Under the pieces are notes generated by a model. The model did not search any database. It saw only the letters and a list, made by a program, of their open reading frames with translations, and was not told the DNA's origin. 6,192 nt of DNA from Bacteroidota bacterium (GTDB taxonomy: Bacteria; Bacteroidota; Bacteroidia; Chitinophagales; Chitinophagaceae): positions 1 to 6,192 of the forward strand of contig CANETM010000101.1 in assembly GCA_947441205.1 (NCBI GenBank), given 5' to 3'. The translations under genes were made by a program, and so were the position numbers. Positions 1-6,113 of the stretch are shown here, one piece after another; the first letter of the stretch is position 1, and the number at the start of each line of letters is the position of its first letter.

Positions 1-114
1 ATCACCTACTAATCGAATTTCTGGAACTCTGATGCGATCATTAATACGATGCTCTGGTTCTTGTTGTCTTTGAAACCTTGGGTTAAATCTGGGTCCTCTG
101 TTCGGTAATGCCAT
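1..114 (-). CDS. infC: Translation initiation factor IF-3, N-terminal part (cut by window edge)
   Basis: Only the first 38 codons are inside the window. The product begins MALPNRGPRFNPR and reaches INDRIRVPEIRLVGD, which is the conserved opening of the IF-3 N-terminal domain. IF-3 binds the 30S subunit, checks the initiator tRNA and start codon, and prevents premature 50S joining. The short Arg/Pro/Gln-rich head before INDRIR is a variable extension. The ATG at 112-114 is the only sensible start, because an in-frame TAA lies three codons upstream (121-123). Many bacteria start infC at a rare codon such as ATT; here the start is a normal ATG. There is no Shine-Dalgarno sequence. The gene lies 42 bases after the thrS stop on the same strand, which supports co-transcription. 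In many bacteria rpmI and rplT follow, but that part is outside the window. Confidence 0.95.
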   Translation of the reverse strand, partial: MALPNRGPRFNPRFQRQQEPEHRINDRIRVPEIRLVGD

Positions 115-156
115 TAATTGTTAAAACGTTGTTTAAGTTAGTAAAGATAGTCAATG

Positions 157-2097
157 TTATGCTTCGGGCGCCATTCTTTCCGCAATTTCTTCCACTACTT
201 TGGCTAAGAAAGTAGCTTTGTCCAACATTCCAAGGTCCCCTTTACCTTGACGACGAACAGAAAGTTTGCTTTCGGCAACTTCTTTTTCTCCAATCACCAA
301 CATATAAGGCACTTTCATTATTTCAGTATCACGAATTTTTTTTCCGATTTTTTCATTGCGATCGTCAATTTCAACACGAACACCTGCTTTCTTAAATTCA
401 GCCAATACTTCCTGAGCATAAGGCATAAACTTATCAGAAATAGGCAATATTTTAACCTGCAATGGTGCTAACCAAACCGGGAATTTACCTGCATAATGCT
501 CTAATAAGAAACCAATAAAACGCTCGTGAGTACCTAAAGGTGCACGATGTATAATTAACGGAGTCTCAGGCTCATTATCCCTGTTAGTGAAATTTAAGTT
601 GAAGCGTTTACCTTGCGCGAAATCCACTTGGTTAGTAGCTAATGTAAATTCACGACCAATAACACTCCAAATTTGAACGTCTATTTTAGGGCCATAAAAA
701 GCACCTTCATCCTGAACTTCTACAAATGGAGTTCCTGTTTCAATTAATACAGCACGCACCATGGCTTCGGTCTCTAACCAAAGTTCCGGCTCATTAATAT
801 ATTTCTGTCCCAATTTAGCAGGATCATGTAAACTTAATCGCATTACGTATTTGTCAATTCCAAATATTTTGAAATACTTCAAATACATTTCGTTTACCGC
901 TTTAAACTCTTGTGCAAATTGTTCTTTAGTACAATATATATGTGCGTCGTTCATGTGTAAACAACGTACACGCATTAGACCAAACAATTCACCCGACTGC
1001 TCGTAACGGTAACAAGTACCATACTCTGCAAGCCTTAGTGGCATGTCCTTGTAGCTTTTTGGCTCGGCATCAAATATTTTATGGTGATGCGGACAATTCA
1101 TTGCTTTCAAGTAATATTTAGTGCCATCCAATTCCATTGGAGGGAACATACTATCCTGATAATATGGCAAGTGACCACTAGTAATGTACATGCTTTCTTT
1201 AGCAATATGTGGCGTAACCACACGCTTATATCCAGCAGCCTCTTCAGTCTCTTTTGCTAAACGTTCTAATTCCTCAATAATGATAGTACCATTAGGCATC
1301 CATAAAGGAAGACCTGGTCCCACATCATCATCCATGGTATAAATGCCTAATTCTTTTCCTAATTTACGGTGATCTCTTTTTTTAGCTTCTTCTAACATTA
1401 ACAAGTACTCGTCTAATTCCTTTTGATTCGGGAACGTAACGCCATACACACGTGTCAACATTTTATTTTTCTCATCACCCTTCCAAAATGCACCTGCAAT
1501 ATTGGTAATCTTAATGGCCTTAATGGCACCTGTATTAGGAATATGTGGGCCACGACATAAGTCAGTAAATTGACCTTGTGTGTAAAAAGTAATGGTCCCG
1601 TCTTCTAAACCTGATAATAAATCTAATTTGTATTCATCTCCTTTTTCAGAGAAATAAGAAACCGCTTCGGCCTTTGTCATTTCCTTTCGGATATAGGCAT
1701 TGGCTTGCTTTGCTAACTCATTCATCTTTTTTTCCAAGATGATTACATCCTCATCTTTTAAGGTTTTATCCCCTAAATCAATATCATAATAGAACCCTTT
1801 TTCAAGCGCTGGTCCTACCCAAAACTTAGCTCCTGGGAACTGTAACTCCACAGCTTCAGCTAATAAGTGAGCAGAAGAATGCCAAAAAGTATTTTTTCCT
1901 TCGTTGTCGTCCCAGGTCAATAATTTTAATGAACTATCCGTATTTATAGGTCTTGTTGCATCCCATACCTCCCCATTTACGGATGCCGCTAATACTTTTT
2001 TAGCTAAACCCTCACTGATGGATTTAGCAATATCTAATGCAGTGATCCCTTTTTCGTATGATCGCACTGCACCGTCTGGAAATTGAATTTGAACCAT
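157..2097 (-). CDS. thrS: Threonyl-tRNA synthetase
   Basis: A cytoplasmic class II synthetase that charges tRNA-Thr using ATP and edits mischarged Ser-tRNA-Thr. All domains of the full-length bacterial enzyme are present in 646 residues: TGS domain (about 1-62), editing domain with H73/H77 and C181/H185, catalytic core (about 245-540) and anticodon-binding domain (about 545-640). The catalytic zinc ligands are C335 (in MNCPHH), H386 and H517. The motif 2 arginine is R364 and the motif 3 arginine is R526 (in GTHERFIGF). Motif 2 continues into CLHMNDAHIY rather than the GFTQDDAHIF I recall for E. coli, so M382 replaces the glutamine there. The ATG start is set by an in-frame TAG at 2107-2109, three codons upstream. 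No Shine-Dalgarno is seen, as is usual for Bacteroidota. No T-box or tRNA-like leader is visible. infC follows 42 bases downstream. Confidence 0.98.
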   Translation of the reverse strand: MVQIQFPDGAVRSYEKGITALDIAKSISEGLAKKVLAASVNGEVWDATRPINTDSSLKLLTWDDNEGKNTFWHSSAHLLAEAVELQFPGAKFWVGPALEKGFYYDIDLGDKTLKDEDVIILEKKMNELAKQANAYIRKEMTKAEAVSYFSEKGDEYKLDLLSGLEDGTITFYTQGQFTDLCRGPHIPNTGAIKAIKITNIAGAFWKGDEKNKMLTRVYGVTFPNQKELDEYLLMLEEAKKRDHRKLGKELGIYTMDDDVGPGLPLWMPNGTIIIEELERLAKETEEAAGYKRVVTPHIAKESMYITSGHLPYYQDSMFPPMELDGTKYYLKAMNCPHHHKIFDAEPKSYKDMPLRLAEYGTCYRYEQSGELFGLMRVRCLHMNDAHIYCTKEQFAQEFKAVNEMYLKYFKIFGIDKYVMRLSLHDPAKLGQKYINEPELWLETEAMVRAVLIETGTPFVEVQDEGAFYGPKIDVQIWSVIGREFTLATNQVDFAQGKRFNLNFTNRDNEPETPLIIHRAPLGTHERFIGFLLEHYAGKFPVWLAPLQVKILPISDKFMPYAQEVLAEFKKAGVRVEIDDRNEKIGKKIRDTEIMKVPYMLVIGEKEVAESKLSVRRQGKGDLGMLDKATFLAKVVEEIAERMAPEA

Positions 2098-2119
2098 AAT
2101 TTGTATCTAAATAAGGGTG

Positions 2120-2137
2120 TAAAGATAACAAAAAATA
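2120..2137 (-). promoter_or_regulatory. Possible weak thrS promoter region
   Basis: Reading toward thrS, two near-matches to the Bacteroidota -7 element TAnnTTTG occur. TATTTTTTG (2137-2129) has one base too many between TA and TTTG. TATCTTTA (2127-2120) differs only in the last base. Neither has a clear TTG at the expected -33 distance. Either would give a leader of roughly 18 to 30 bases before the ATG at 2097. This is the likely place for the thrS-infC promoter, but the exact element is uncertain. Confidence 0.3.
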
Positions 2138-2150
2138 GTGGTTGATGAAT

Positions 2151-2182
2151 TCTAAGATTTTGTAGTAATTTTTATTCTTAGA
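2151..2182. repeat. 7-base inverted repeat bracketing the promoter of the secreted-protein gene
   Basis: TCTAAGA (2151-2157) and TCTTAGA (2176-2182) are exact reverse complements, 18 bases apart and 25 bases start to start. Two more outer pairs can form past one mismatch. The right arm overlaps the TA of the -7 element at 2179-2186 and the -33-like TTTG (2159-2162) lies between the arms. Because the repeat is upstream of the predicted transcription start, it would act as DNA (an operator) rather than as an RNA hairpin. It could also be chance in AT-rich DNA. Confidence 0.4.
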
Positions 2183-2186
2183 TTTG
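2159..2186 (+). promoter_or_regulatory. Bacteroidota-type promoter for the secreted-protein gene
   Basis: TAGATTTG (2179-2186) matches the Bacteroidota -7 consensus TAnnTTTG at every fixed position. TTTG at 2159-2162 lies 16 bases upstream, slightly closer than the usual spacing. The -7 element ends four bases before the ATG at 2191, so the expected transcription start falls on or next to the start codon. This implies a leaderless mRNA, unless transcription starts further upstream from an unseen promoter. Confidence 0.55.
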
Positions 2187-2190
2187 TCTC

Positions 2191-3288
2191 ATGCCGAGAA
2201 TAGTTGTTATTATTTTATTATTAGCATTTAGCCTCCCTACGAAAGCGCAAACTTTAGTTGGGAATTGGGTTGGCTATTTAACGGTTCATACCAATTTAGG
2301 AGAAAAAACATACCCATACGAGATAAATATAATTGAGCTAAACAATCAACAAGTTATTGCAAAGACAGTCACCACTTTTCCTAATCAAAATGTAGTCATT
2401 GCATCCGCAAAGGGTAATTTTTCAATAAAAAATAAGTTATTGAATATTGAAGAAACAAAATTTGATCAAATTAAAATTGAACCTGGGGTACAAACATGTT
2501 TGATGAATAATTTACTCAGTTACCAAAAATTGAATGGTCAAGAAGTTTTACAAGGAACTTATTTAGCTAAAAATAGTATTGGAGGAAACAATTGTGGAAC
2601 AGGTAGCATTTACTTAACAAAGGATCAATTATTTGTAATGGCTAAACCCCAAAAGAAAATAATTAAACAAAAAAATACAGTCGCTACTAACAGCTTAACA
2701 AAATTAACTCCAAAGATTAATGATACCTCAAAAAGTATTAATACATCTGTAAGTGGTTCTACTAATTCAACCCCATCAAATATTTCATTAGCTACTTCAC
2801 TACCTAATGATAATAATAAGCCTCAAATTAATAGCGTTTTAGTTTCCTCTGAAAATAATCAAGAAACAGCCAAGCTTATATTAGCCAAGCAGATTAATCC
2901 AAATCATGAGCAAATACTAATTCCATGGGTATTGATGTCCAGAGAAAACTATTTAGTAAAGAAAATTATTACGAATAGCAAAACCATAAGTTTTGATGTT
3001 TTAGACAATGGTGCCATAGATAATGATACCATCACAATATATGACAACAAAAAATTAATGATTGACATGAACAGGTTAAGCTATAAAGCTGTCCATTTTG
3101 ATTTGACATTTAATGAAGACATAAAATTTCATGAAATTATTGTTGTTGCAAACAATTTAGGAAACGTACCTCCTAATACCGCTTTGATTAAATACAAAGA
3201 CTCAAAACTTGAAGAGGAAGTATTTATCAATACCGACTTTTCGAAAAATGCTAGAATAATTATTGAGTACCGGCCAGGTAGCAATTGA
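2191..3288 (+). CDS. Secreted two-domain protein of unknown function
   Basis: The 365-residue product starts with a signal peptide: Arg at 3, a hydrophobic core IVVIILLLAFSL, and a TKA|QT cleavage site after A19. I see no lipobox. Residues 21-148 are beta-rich, begin LVGNWVGYLTV and contain two cysteines (C103, C135) that could pair; they resemble small lipocalin-like barrels in pattern only. Residues about 150-235 are a low-complexity Lys/Thr/Ser/Asn linker. Residues about 245-362 hold LVKKI, then FDVLDNGAIDNDTITIYDNKKL, then NNLGNVPPNTALI. I associate this pattern (NGxIDxDTIxxY followed by NLGxxPPNTAL) with secreted Bacteroidota proteins; its function is unknown to me. The ATG is chosen because a TAG lies four codons upstream (2179-2181), no later start keeps the signal peptide, and only an ATT lies between. 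The gene diverges from thrS and converges on the lipoprotein gene. Confidence 0.88.
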   Translation: MPRIVVIILLLAFSLPTKAQTLVGNWVGYLTVHTNLGEKTYPYEINIIELNNQQVIAKTVTTFPNQNVVIASAKGNFSIKNKLLNIEETKFDQIKIEPGVQTCLMNNLLSYQKLNGQEVLQGTYLAKNSIGGNNCGTGSIYLTKDQLFVMAKPQKKIIKQKNTVATNSLTKLTPKINDTSKSINTSVSGSTNSTPSNISLATSLPNDNNKPQINSVLVSSENNQETAKLILAKQINPNHEQILIPWVLMSRENYLVKKIITNSKTISFDVLDNGAIDNDTITIYDNKKLMIDMNRLSYKAVHFDLTFNEDIKFHEIIVVANNLGNVPPNTALIKYKDSKLEEEVFINTDFSKNARIIIEYRPGSN

Positions 3289-3307
3289 TTGATTTAACTA
3301 ACAATTT

Positions 3308-3886
3308 TTATTTTATTGCTTCCTGTAATATTGCAATAGCAGTTGCATTTTCACTTTTTTCGCTGACAAAAGGATTCTTGCTATTTTTTTGAAAACTCAA
3401 CCAAAAATAACCATCCTCAAGCTCCCTACTATCGGCATTGAAAATGTAAATAGTATGTTGTTTATAACCAATTTGGCCCAGCAAATTCAAAATTTGAAGG
3501 CCATACATATTGATACTCATTTTAATTTCATCCCAACTAATTAATTCATTGTTTATGACCATCCCTTTCAGTTCGGCATTGATATTGCCTACCCCATCAA
3601 GCCAAATTTTTTGCGTAATAGTATCAATTGGAAATTTAAGTTGAGACAAGGAATCCGTTAATTGTATAGTATTTGTAGTCACCAATTTCAAATAGCTGGT
3701 GTCCTTACTTTTTAATGCTTTTAGTAATTCTTGATACTGAAATAAAATGGGTTGACATTGTTGATCTAGTATGGCATGGTTGTTTTTGACAGTATATTCC
3801 CATGTTTGGTTATTAATTTGATTACTAGCATTTTGTTTGCAACTTAACATGCCAATACATACAATGAAAATCAAAATTTTATGCAT
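3308..3886 (-). CDS. Small lipoprotein of unknown function
   Basis: The 192-residue product has a lipoprotein signal peptide: K3, hydrophobic ILIFIVCIGM, then lipobox MLSC with the acylated cysteine at C16. The mature end CKQNASN has no acidic residues, so it lacks the acidic lipoprotein export signal described for surface-exposed Bacteroidota lipoproteins; a periplasm-facing location is an inference. The remainder is a mix of predicted helix (about 38-60 and 120-140) and shorter segments, including IWLDGVGNINAELKG (94-108) and TIYIFNADSRELEDGYFWLSF (145-165). I recognise no domain. Length and a clean signal peptide argue for a real gene, and a perfect promoter element lies just upstream. Its 3' end faces the secreted-protein gene with 19 bases between the stops. 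A GGGG run directly abuts the ATG, too close to serve as a Shine-Dalgarno. Confidence 0.85.
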   Translation of the reverse strand: MHKILIFIVCIGMLSCKQNASNQINNQTWEYTVKNNHAILDQQCQPILFQYQELLKALKSKDTSYLKLVTTNTIQLTDSLSQLKFPIDTITQKIWLDGVGNINAELKGMVINNELISWDEIKMSINMYGLQILNLLGQIGYKQHTIYIFNADSRELEDGYFWLSFQKNSKNPFVSEKSENATAIAILQEAIK

Positions 3887-3902
3887 CCCCTTATAATTTT
3901 AT

Positions 3903-3930
3903 CAAATTTATGCATAAATAGCCCGATCAA
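3903..3930 (-). promoter_or_regulatory. Bacteroidota-type promoter for the lipoprotein gene
   Basis: On the minus strand, TAAATTTG (3910-3903) matches TAnnTTTG exactly. TTG (3930-3928) lies 17 bases upstream as a -33 element, within the known range. The predicted transcription start is near 3899, giving a leader of about 13 bases. The element overlaps the promoter of the divergent ABC-F gene. Confidence 0.6.
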
Positions 3931-3942
3931 GGGCTAACTTTG
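3910..3942 (+). promoter_or_regulatory. Bacteroidota-type promoter for the ABC-F gene
   Basis: TAACTTTG (3935-3942) matches TAnnTTTG exactly. The best -33 candidate is the imperfect ATG at 3910-3912, within TTTATG, 22 bases upstream. The predicted start near 3946 gives a leader of about 16 bases containing the A-rich TTGAAAAAAT run before the ATG, as commonly seen at Bacteroidota translation starts. Confidence 0.6.
3919..3936. promoter_or_regulatory. 18-base dyad, candidate operator between divergent promoters
   Basis: TAGCCC (3919-3924) and GGGCTA (3931-3936) are exact reverse complements around the spacer GATCAA. The GC-rich arms stand out in an AT-rich intergenic region. The dyad occupies the stretch shared by the two divergent promoters and its right arm includes the TA of the ABC-F -7 element. 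It lies outside both predicted transcripts, so a DNA-binding protein is a better explanation than an RNA hairpin. No cognate regulator is encoded in the window. Confidence 0.45.
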
Positions 3943-3961
3943 CGCTCTGAATTGAAAAAAT

Positions 3962-5926
3962 ATGCTGATAGGTTTACAAAACGTAACATTTGAGTTTGGT
4001 GCTAGAGCAATTGTAACTGATGCCACTTGGCATATACAGCCAGGCGAACGCATTGGATTAATTGGTTATAACGGTACAGGAAAATCAACTTTATTGAAAT
4101 TATTAGTGGGACAATATACCCCTAGTAAAGGCACTATTGAAAAAGGACGCGATACCACTATAGGTTATTTACATCAGGACTTATTAAGTTTTGATACCAA
4201 TGAAACTATTACTGAAGTGGCATTAGGCGCCTTTGAACGTGTACGTGCTTTAGAAAAAGAAATTGAGCAATTAGGTATAGAATTAGAAGCAAACCCTGAG
4301 GATAATGATCTTTTAATTAAATACACCGACGCATTACATGAAATTGATGTTTTAGATGGCTACAATATTCAACATAAAGCTGAGGAAGTTTTACATGGTT
4401 TAGGATTTACAACTGCCGATTTAGCCCGACCATATAAAGAATTTAGTGGAGGTTGGAGAATGCGTGTATTATTGACTAAAATGATTTTACAAGCCCCCGA
4501 TGTATTATTACTCGATGAGCCTACTAACCACTTGGACTTACCAAGTATTGAATGGTTGGAAAAATACTTGTTGCATTATAAAGGAAGTGTTGTAATTGTT
4601 AGTCACGATAAATTCTTTTTGAATAAAATGGTAAACAAAATTGTAGAAGTTTATCAGCAGCAATTAAATTTTTACACAGGTGACTATGAATATTATGAGG
4701 TTGAAAAAGTGCAACGTGTAGAAATTCAGCAAAGAGCATTTGAAAATCAACAAGACTATATACGCCAACAAGAAAAGTTCATTGAACGCTTTAAGGCAAA
4801 AGCTTCCAAAGCAGCTGCCGCTCAAAGTATTCAAAAACGATTGGACAAATTGGATGTTATTGAAGACGTTCAAATTGAAAGACCTAATATCAGAATTAAC
4901 TTTGCCGTGGATAAAACACCAGGTAAGGTATTGGTTGATTTAAAGGGCGTTAATAAATCCTACCCTAAGCAAGTTATTTTAGAAAATGCTTTTGCAGAAA
5001 TTGAACGTGGTGATAAAATTGCTTTAATTGGCGCGAATGGAAAAGGGAAATCAACCTTATTGAGAATTGTTGCTGGAATGGAAGAATATCAAGGAGAAAG
5101 AGTTTGGGGGCATAATGTTGATGAAAGTTTTTATGCGCAGCACCAATTGGAATCCTTGAATTTAAACAATACCATTTTACAGGAAGTTCAGGAGTGTGGT
5201 ACCAAAAAAACAGACCTAGAACTACGCGCCTTATTAGGCTGTTTCTTATTTGGAGGCGACGAAGTTGACAAGCGAATTAAAGTATTAAGTGGAGGTGAAA
5301 AAGCAAGGGTTGCATTGACAAAAACCATTATTAGTAAAGCTAATTTTTTAATGCTCGATGAGCCTACCAACCACTTGGATATGGTAACAGTTGAATTACT
5401 AGCTGATGCCTTAACAAAATATGATGGAAGTATAATTTTAGTAAGTCACGATCGATATTTTATTTCTAAAACAGCCAATAAGATATGGGAAATTGAAGAC
5501 GAAAAAATTGTTGAATTCAAAGGCAATTATCATGAATGGCTAGAATGGAAGGAAAGAATGGCTAAAAACAAAGCAGCGAATCCTGACTTAATTAAAAAAT
5601 CAAGTAATACTGAAAAAGCAAAAGCAGAAACTGTTTCAGCACCTGAAGTAAAAGCAGTTCCTAATGGGTCAATTGATAAAGAATTGCAAAAGCAAATTCA
5701 GAAATTACAAAAAGCAATGGCTTTAATTGAGCATAATATTGAAACGCTGAACAAAGAAAAAATAGCAATAGAGTTGCAAATGGCAGACCCAACAATTTAT
5801 TCGGATGTGGCAAAATTTCAAGTTATTGAAAAAAGCTACCACGATAAAAATGCCTTGATACGTTCCATGAATAAAGAATATGAAATTGCCTTTAACGATT
5901 TAGCTGACTTGGAAAGTAAAATGTAA
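3962..5926 (+). CDS. ABC-F family ribosome-associated ATPase, YheS/YdiF-like
   Basis: A soluble 654-residue protein with two ATP-binding cassettes and no membrane segments. Cassette 1 has Walker A GYNGTGKST (35-43), signature FSGGW (161-165), Walker B with D185 and catalytic E186 in LLLDEPTNHLD, and switch H215. Cassette 2 has Walker A GANGKGKST (357-365), signature LSGGE (442-446), D466/E467 in LMLDEPTNHLD, and switch H496. The linker (about 240-315), rich in Gln, Arg and Lys with FIERFKAKASKAAAAQS, corresponds to the P-site tRNA interaction motif. A charged C-terminal coiled coil (about 568-650) follows a Lys/Ala/Glu-rich spacer. ABC-F proteins bind the ribosomal E site and modulate or rescue elongation; some give antibiotic resistance. 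FSGGWRMR and the linker resemble YheS more than EttA or Uup, as I remember them. A housekeeping role is more likely than resistance. The start is fixed by an in-frame TGA at 3953-3955. Confidence 0.93.
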   Translation: MLIGLQNVTFEFGARAIVTDATWHIQPGERIGLIGYNGTGKSTLLKLLVGQYTPSKGTIEKGRDTTIGYLHQDLLSFDTNETITEVALGAFERVRALEKEIEQLGIELEANPEDNDLLIKYTDALHEIDVLDGYNIQHKAEEVLHGLGFTTADLARPYKEFSGGWRMRVLLTKMILQAPDVLLLDEPTNHLDLPSIEWLEKYLLHYKGSVVIVSHDKFFLNKMVNKIVEVYQQQLNFYTGDYEYYEVEKVQRVEIQQRAFENQQDYIRQQEKFIERFKAKASKAAAAQSIQKRLDKLDVIEDVQIERPNIRINFAVDKTPGKVLVDLKGVNKSYPKQVILENAFAEIERGDKIALIGANGKGKSTLLRIVAGMEEYQGERVWGHNVDESFYAQHQLESLNLNNTILQEVQECGTKKTDLELRALLGCFLFGGDEVDKRIKVLSGGEKARVALTKTIISKANFLMLDEPTNHLDMVTVELLADALTKYDGSIILVSHDRYFISKTANKIWEIEDEKIVEFKGNYHEWLEWKERMAKNKAANPDLIKKSSNTEKAKAETVSAPEVKAVPNGSIDKELQKQIQKLQKAMALIEHNIETLNKEKIAIELQMADPTIYSDVAKFQVIEKSYHDKNALIRSMNKEYEIAFNDLADLESKM

Positions 5927-5969
5927 TTTTCACCTATAACGTTTGTTATTACCGAAATATTAATTTTTT

Positions 5970-5993
5970 GGAGTATTTAGCAGAAAAATACCC
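5970..5993 (+). other. Weak hairpin after the ABC-F gene
   Basis: GTATTT (5973-5978) pairs with AAATAC (5986-5991) around a 7-base loop, and two further G-C pairs form if A5972 is bulged. A T run (5964-5969) precedes it, but no T-tract follows, so it is not a standard intrinsic terminator. It could slow read-through or protect the 3' end of the ABC-F mRNA. A smaller ATAAC/GTTAT hairpin (5936-5949) lies closer to the stop. Confidence 0.25.
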
Positions 5994-6001
5994 ACATCGA
6001 A

Positions 6002-6013
6002 AACGATATCGTT
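6002..6013. promoter_or_regulatory. 12-base perfect palindrome upstream of pfkA, candidate operator
   Basis: AACGATATCGTT is perfectly self-complementary. Its last two bases are also the first two of the TTG -33 element (6012-6014) of the pfkA promoter. Binding there would compete with RNA polymerase or position an activator. The regulator is unknown. The symmetry does not extend further on either side. Confidence 0.45.
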
Positions 6014-6041
6014 GAAAATTGATGTCAATTGATTAAATTTG
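6012..6041 (+). promoter_or_regulatory. Bacteroidota-type promoter for pfkA
   Basis: TTG (6012-6014) and TAAATTTG (6034-6041) are separated by 19 bases, an ideal match to the TTG / TAnnTTTG promoter. Transcription is expected to begin near 6045, giving a leader of about 69 bases, the longest in the window. The spacer holds AATTGAT twice (6017-6023 and 6027-6033), exactly 10 bases apart, and the palindrome TCAATTGA (6025-6032). Confidence 0.65.
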
Positions 6042-6054
6042 GGGCTCCGTTTCG

Positions 6055-6080
6055 ACGATAGTCAATTGGTTTACTATTGT
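6055..6080 (+). promoter_or_regulatory. Hairpin in the pfkA 5' leader
   Basis: ACGATAGT (6055-6062) can pair with ACTATTGT (6073-6080), eight pairs including one G-U, around the loop CAATTGGTTT. It lies inside the predicted mRNA leader, 33 bases before the ATG, so it could influence translation or stability. It does not match any riboswitch I know, and the stem is AT-rich and only moderately stable. Confidence 0.35.
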
Positions 6081-6113
6081 AAATCAATACATTAAAGTAC
6101 AATAGAATTAATT

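Noticed and set aside
247..1006. Plus-strand open frames at 247-471 and 761-1006.
   Set aside because: They lie wholly inside thrS on the opposite strand, with low-complexity or unconvincing products; shadows of the real gene.
1904..2086. Plus-strand open frame of 60 codons inside the 5' part of thrS.
   Set aside because: Antisense to the TGS-domain coding region with no recognisable product or promoter.
2098..2190. T-box or tRNA-like operator controlling thrS.
   Set aside because: The gap is only 93 bases and shared by two divergent genes; no T-box sequence or threonyl anticodon-like hairpin is visible.
3283..3314. Possible terminator between the convergent genes: AATTG (3283-3287) / CAATT (3302-3306) followed by a T-rich run.
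   Set aside because: The stem is only five AT-rich pairs with a 14-base loop; too weak to call, although transcription from both sides must end near here.
4664..5370. Open frames at 4664-4873 (minus), 4740-4943 (plus) and 5188-5370 (minus).
   Set aside because: All are embedded in the ABC-F gene in other frames and their products look like translated noise.
3962..5926. ABC-F gene as an antibiotic-resistance determinant.
   Set aside because: The linker and overall sequence look like the housekeeping YheS/YdiF type, and the gene sits in core chromosomal context with no mobile element nearby. Resistance cannot be excluded from sequence alone.
6041..6056. GGGGCTCCGTTTCGAC resembles the 5' end of tmRNA (GGGGCT...TTCGAC).
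   Set aside because: pfkA begins about 60 bases later, leaving no room for the tag reading frame, pseudoknots or the tRNA-like 3' end, and no matching AGCCCC-type acceptor strand is seen. Treated as chance.
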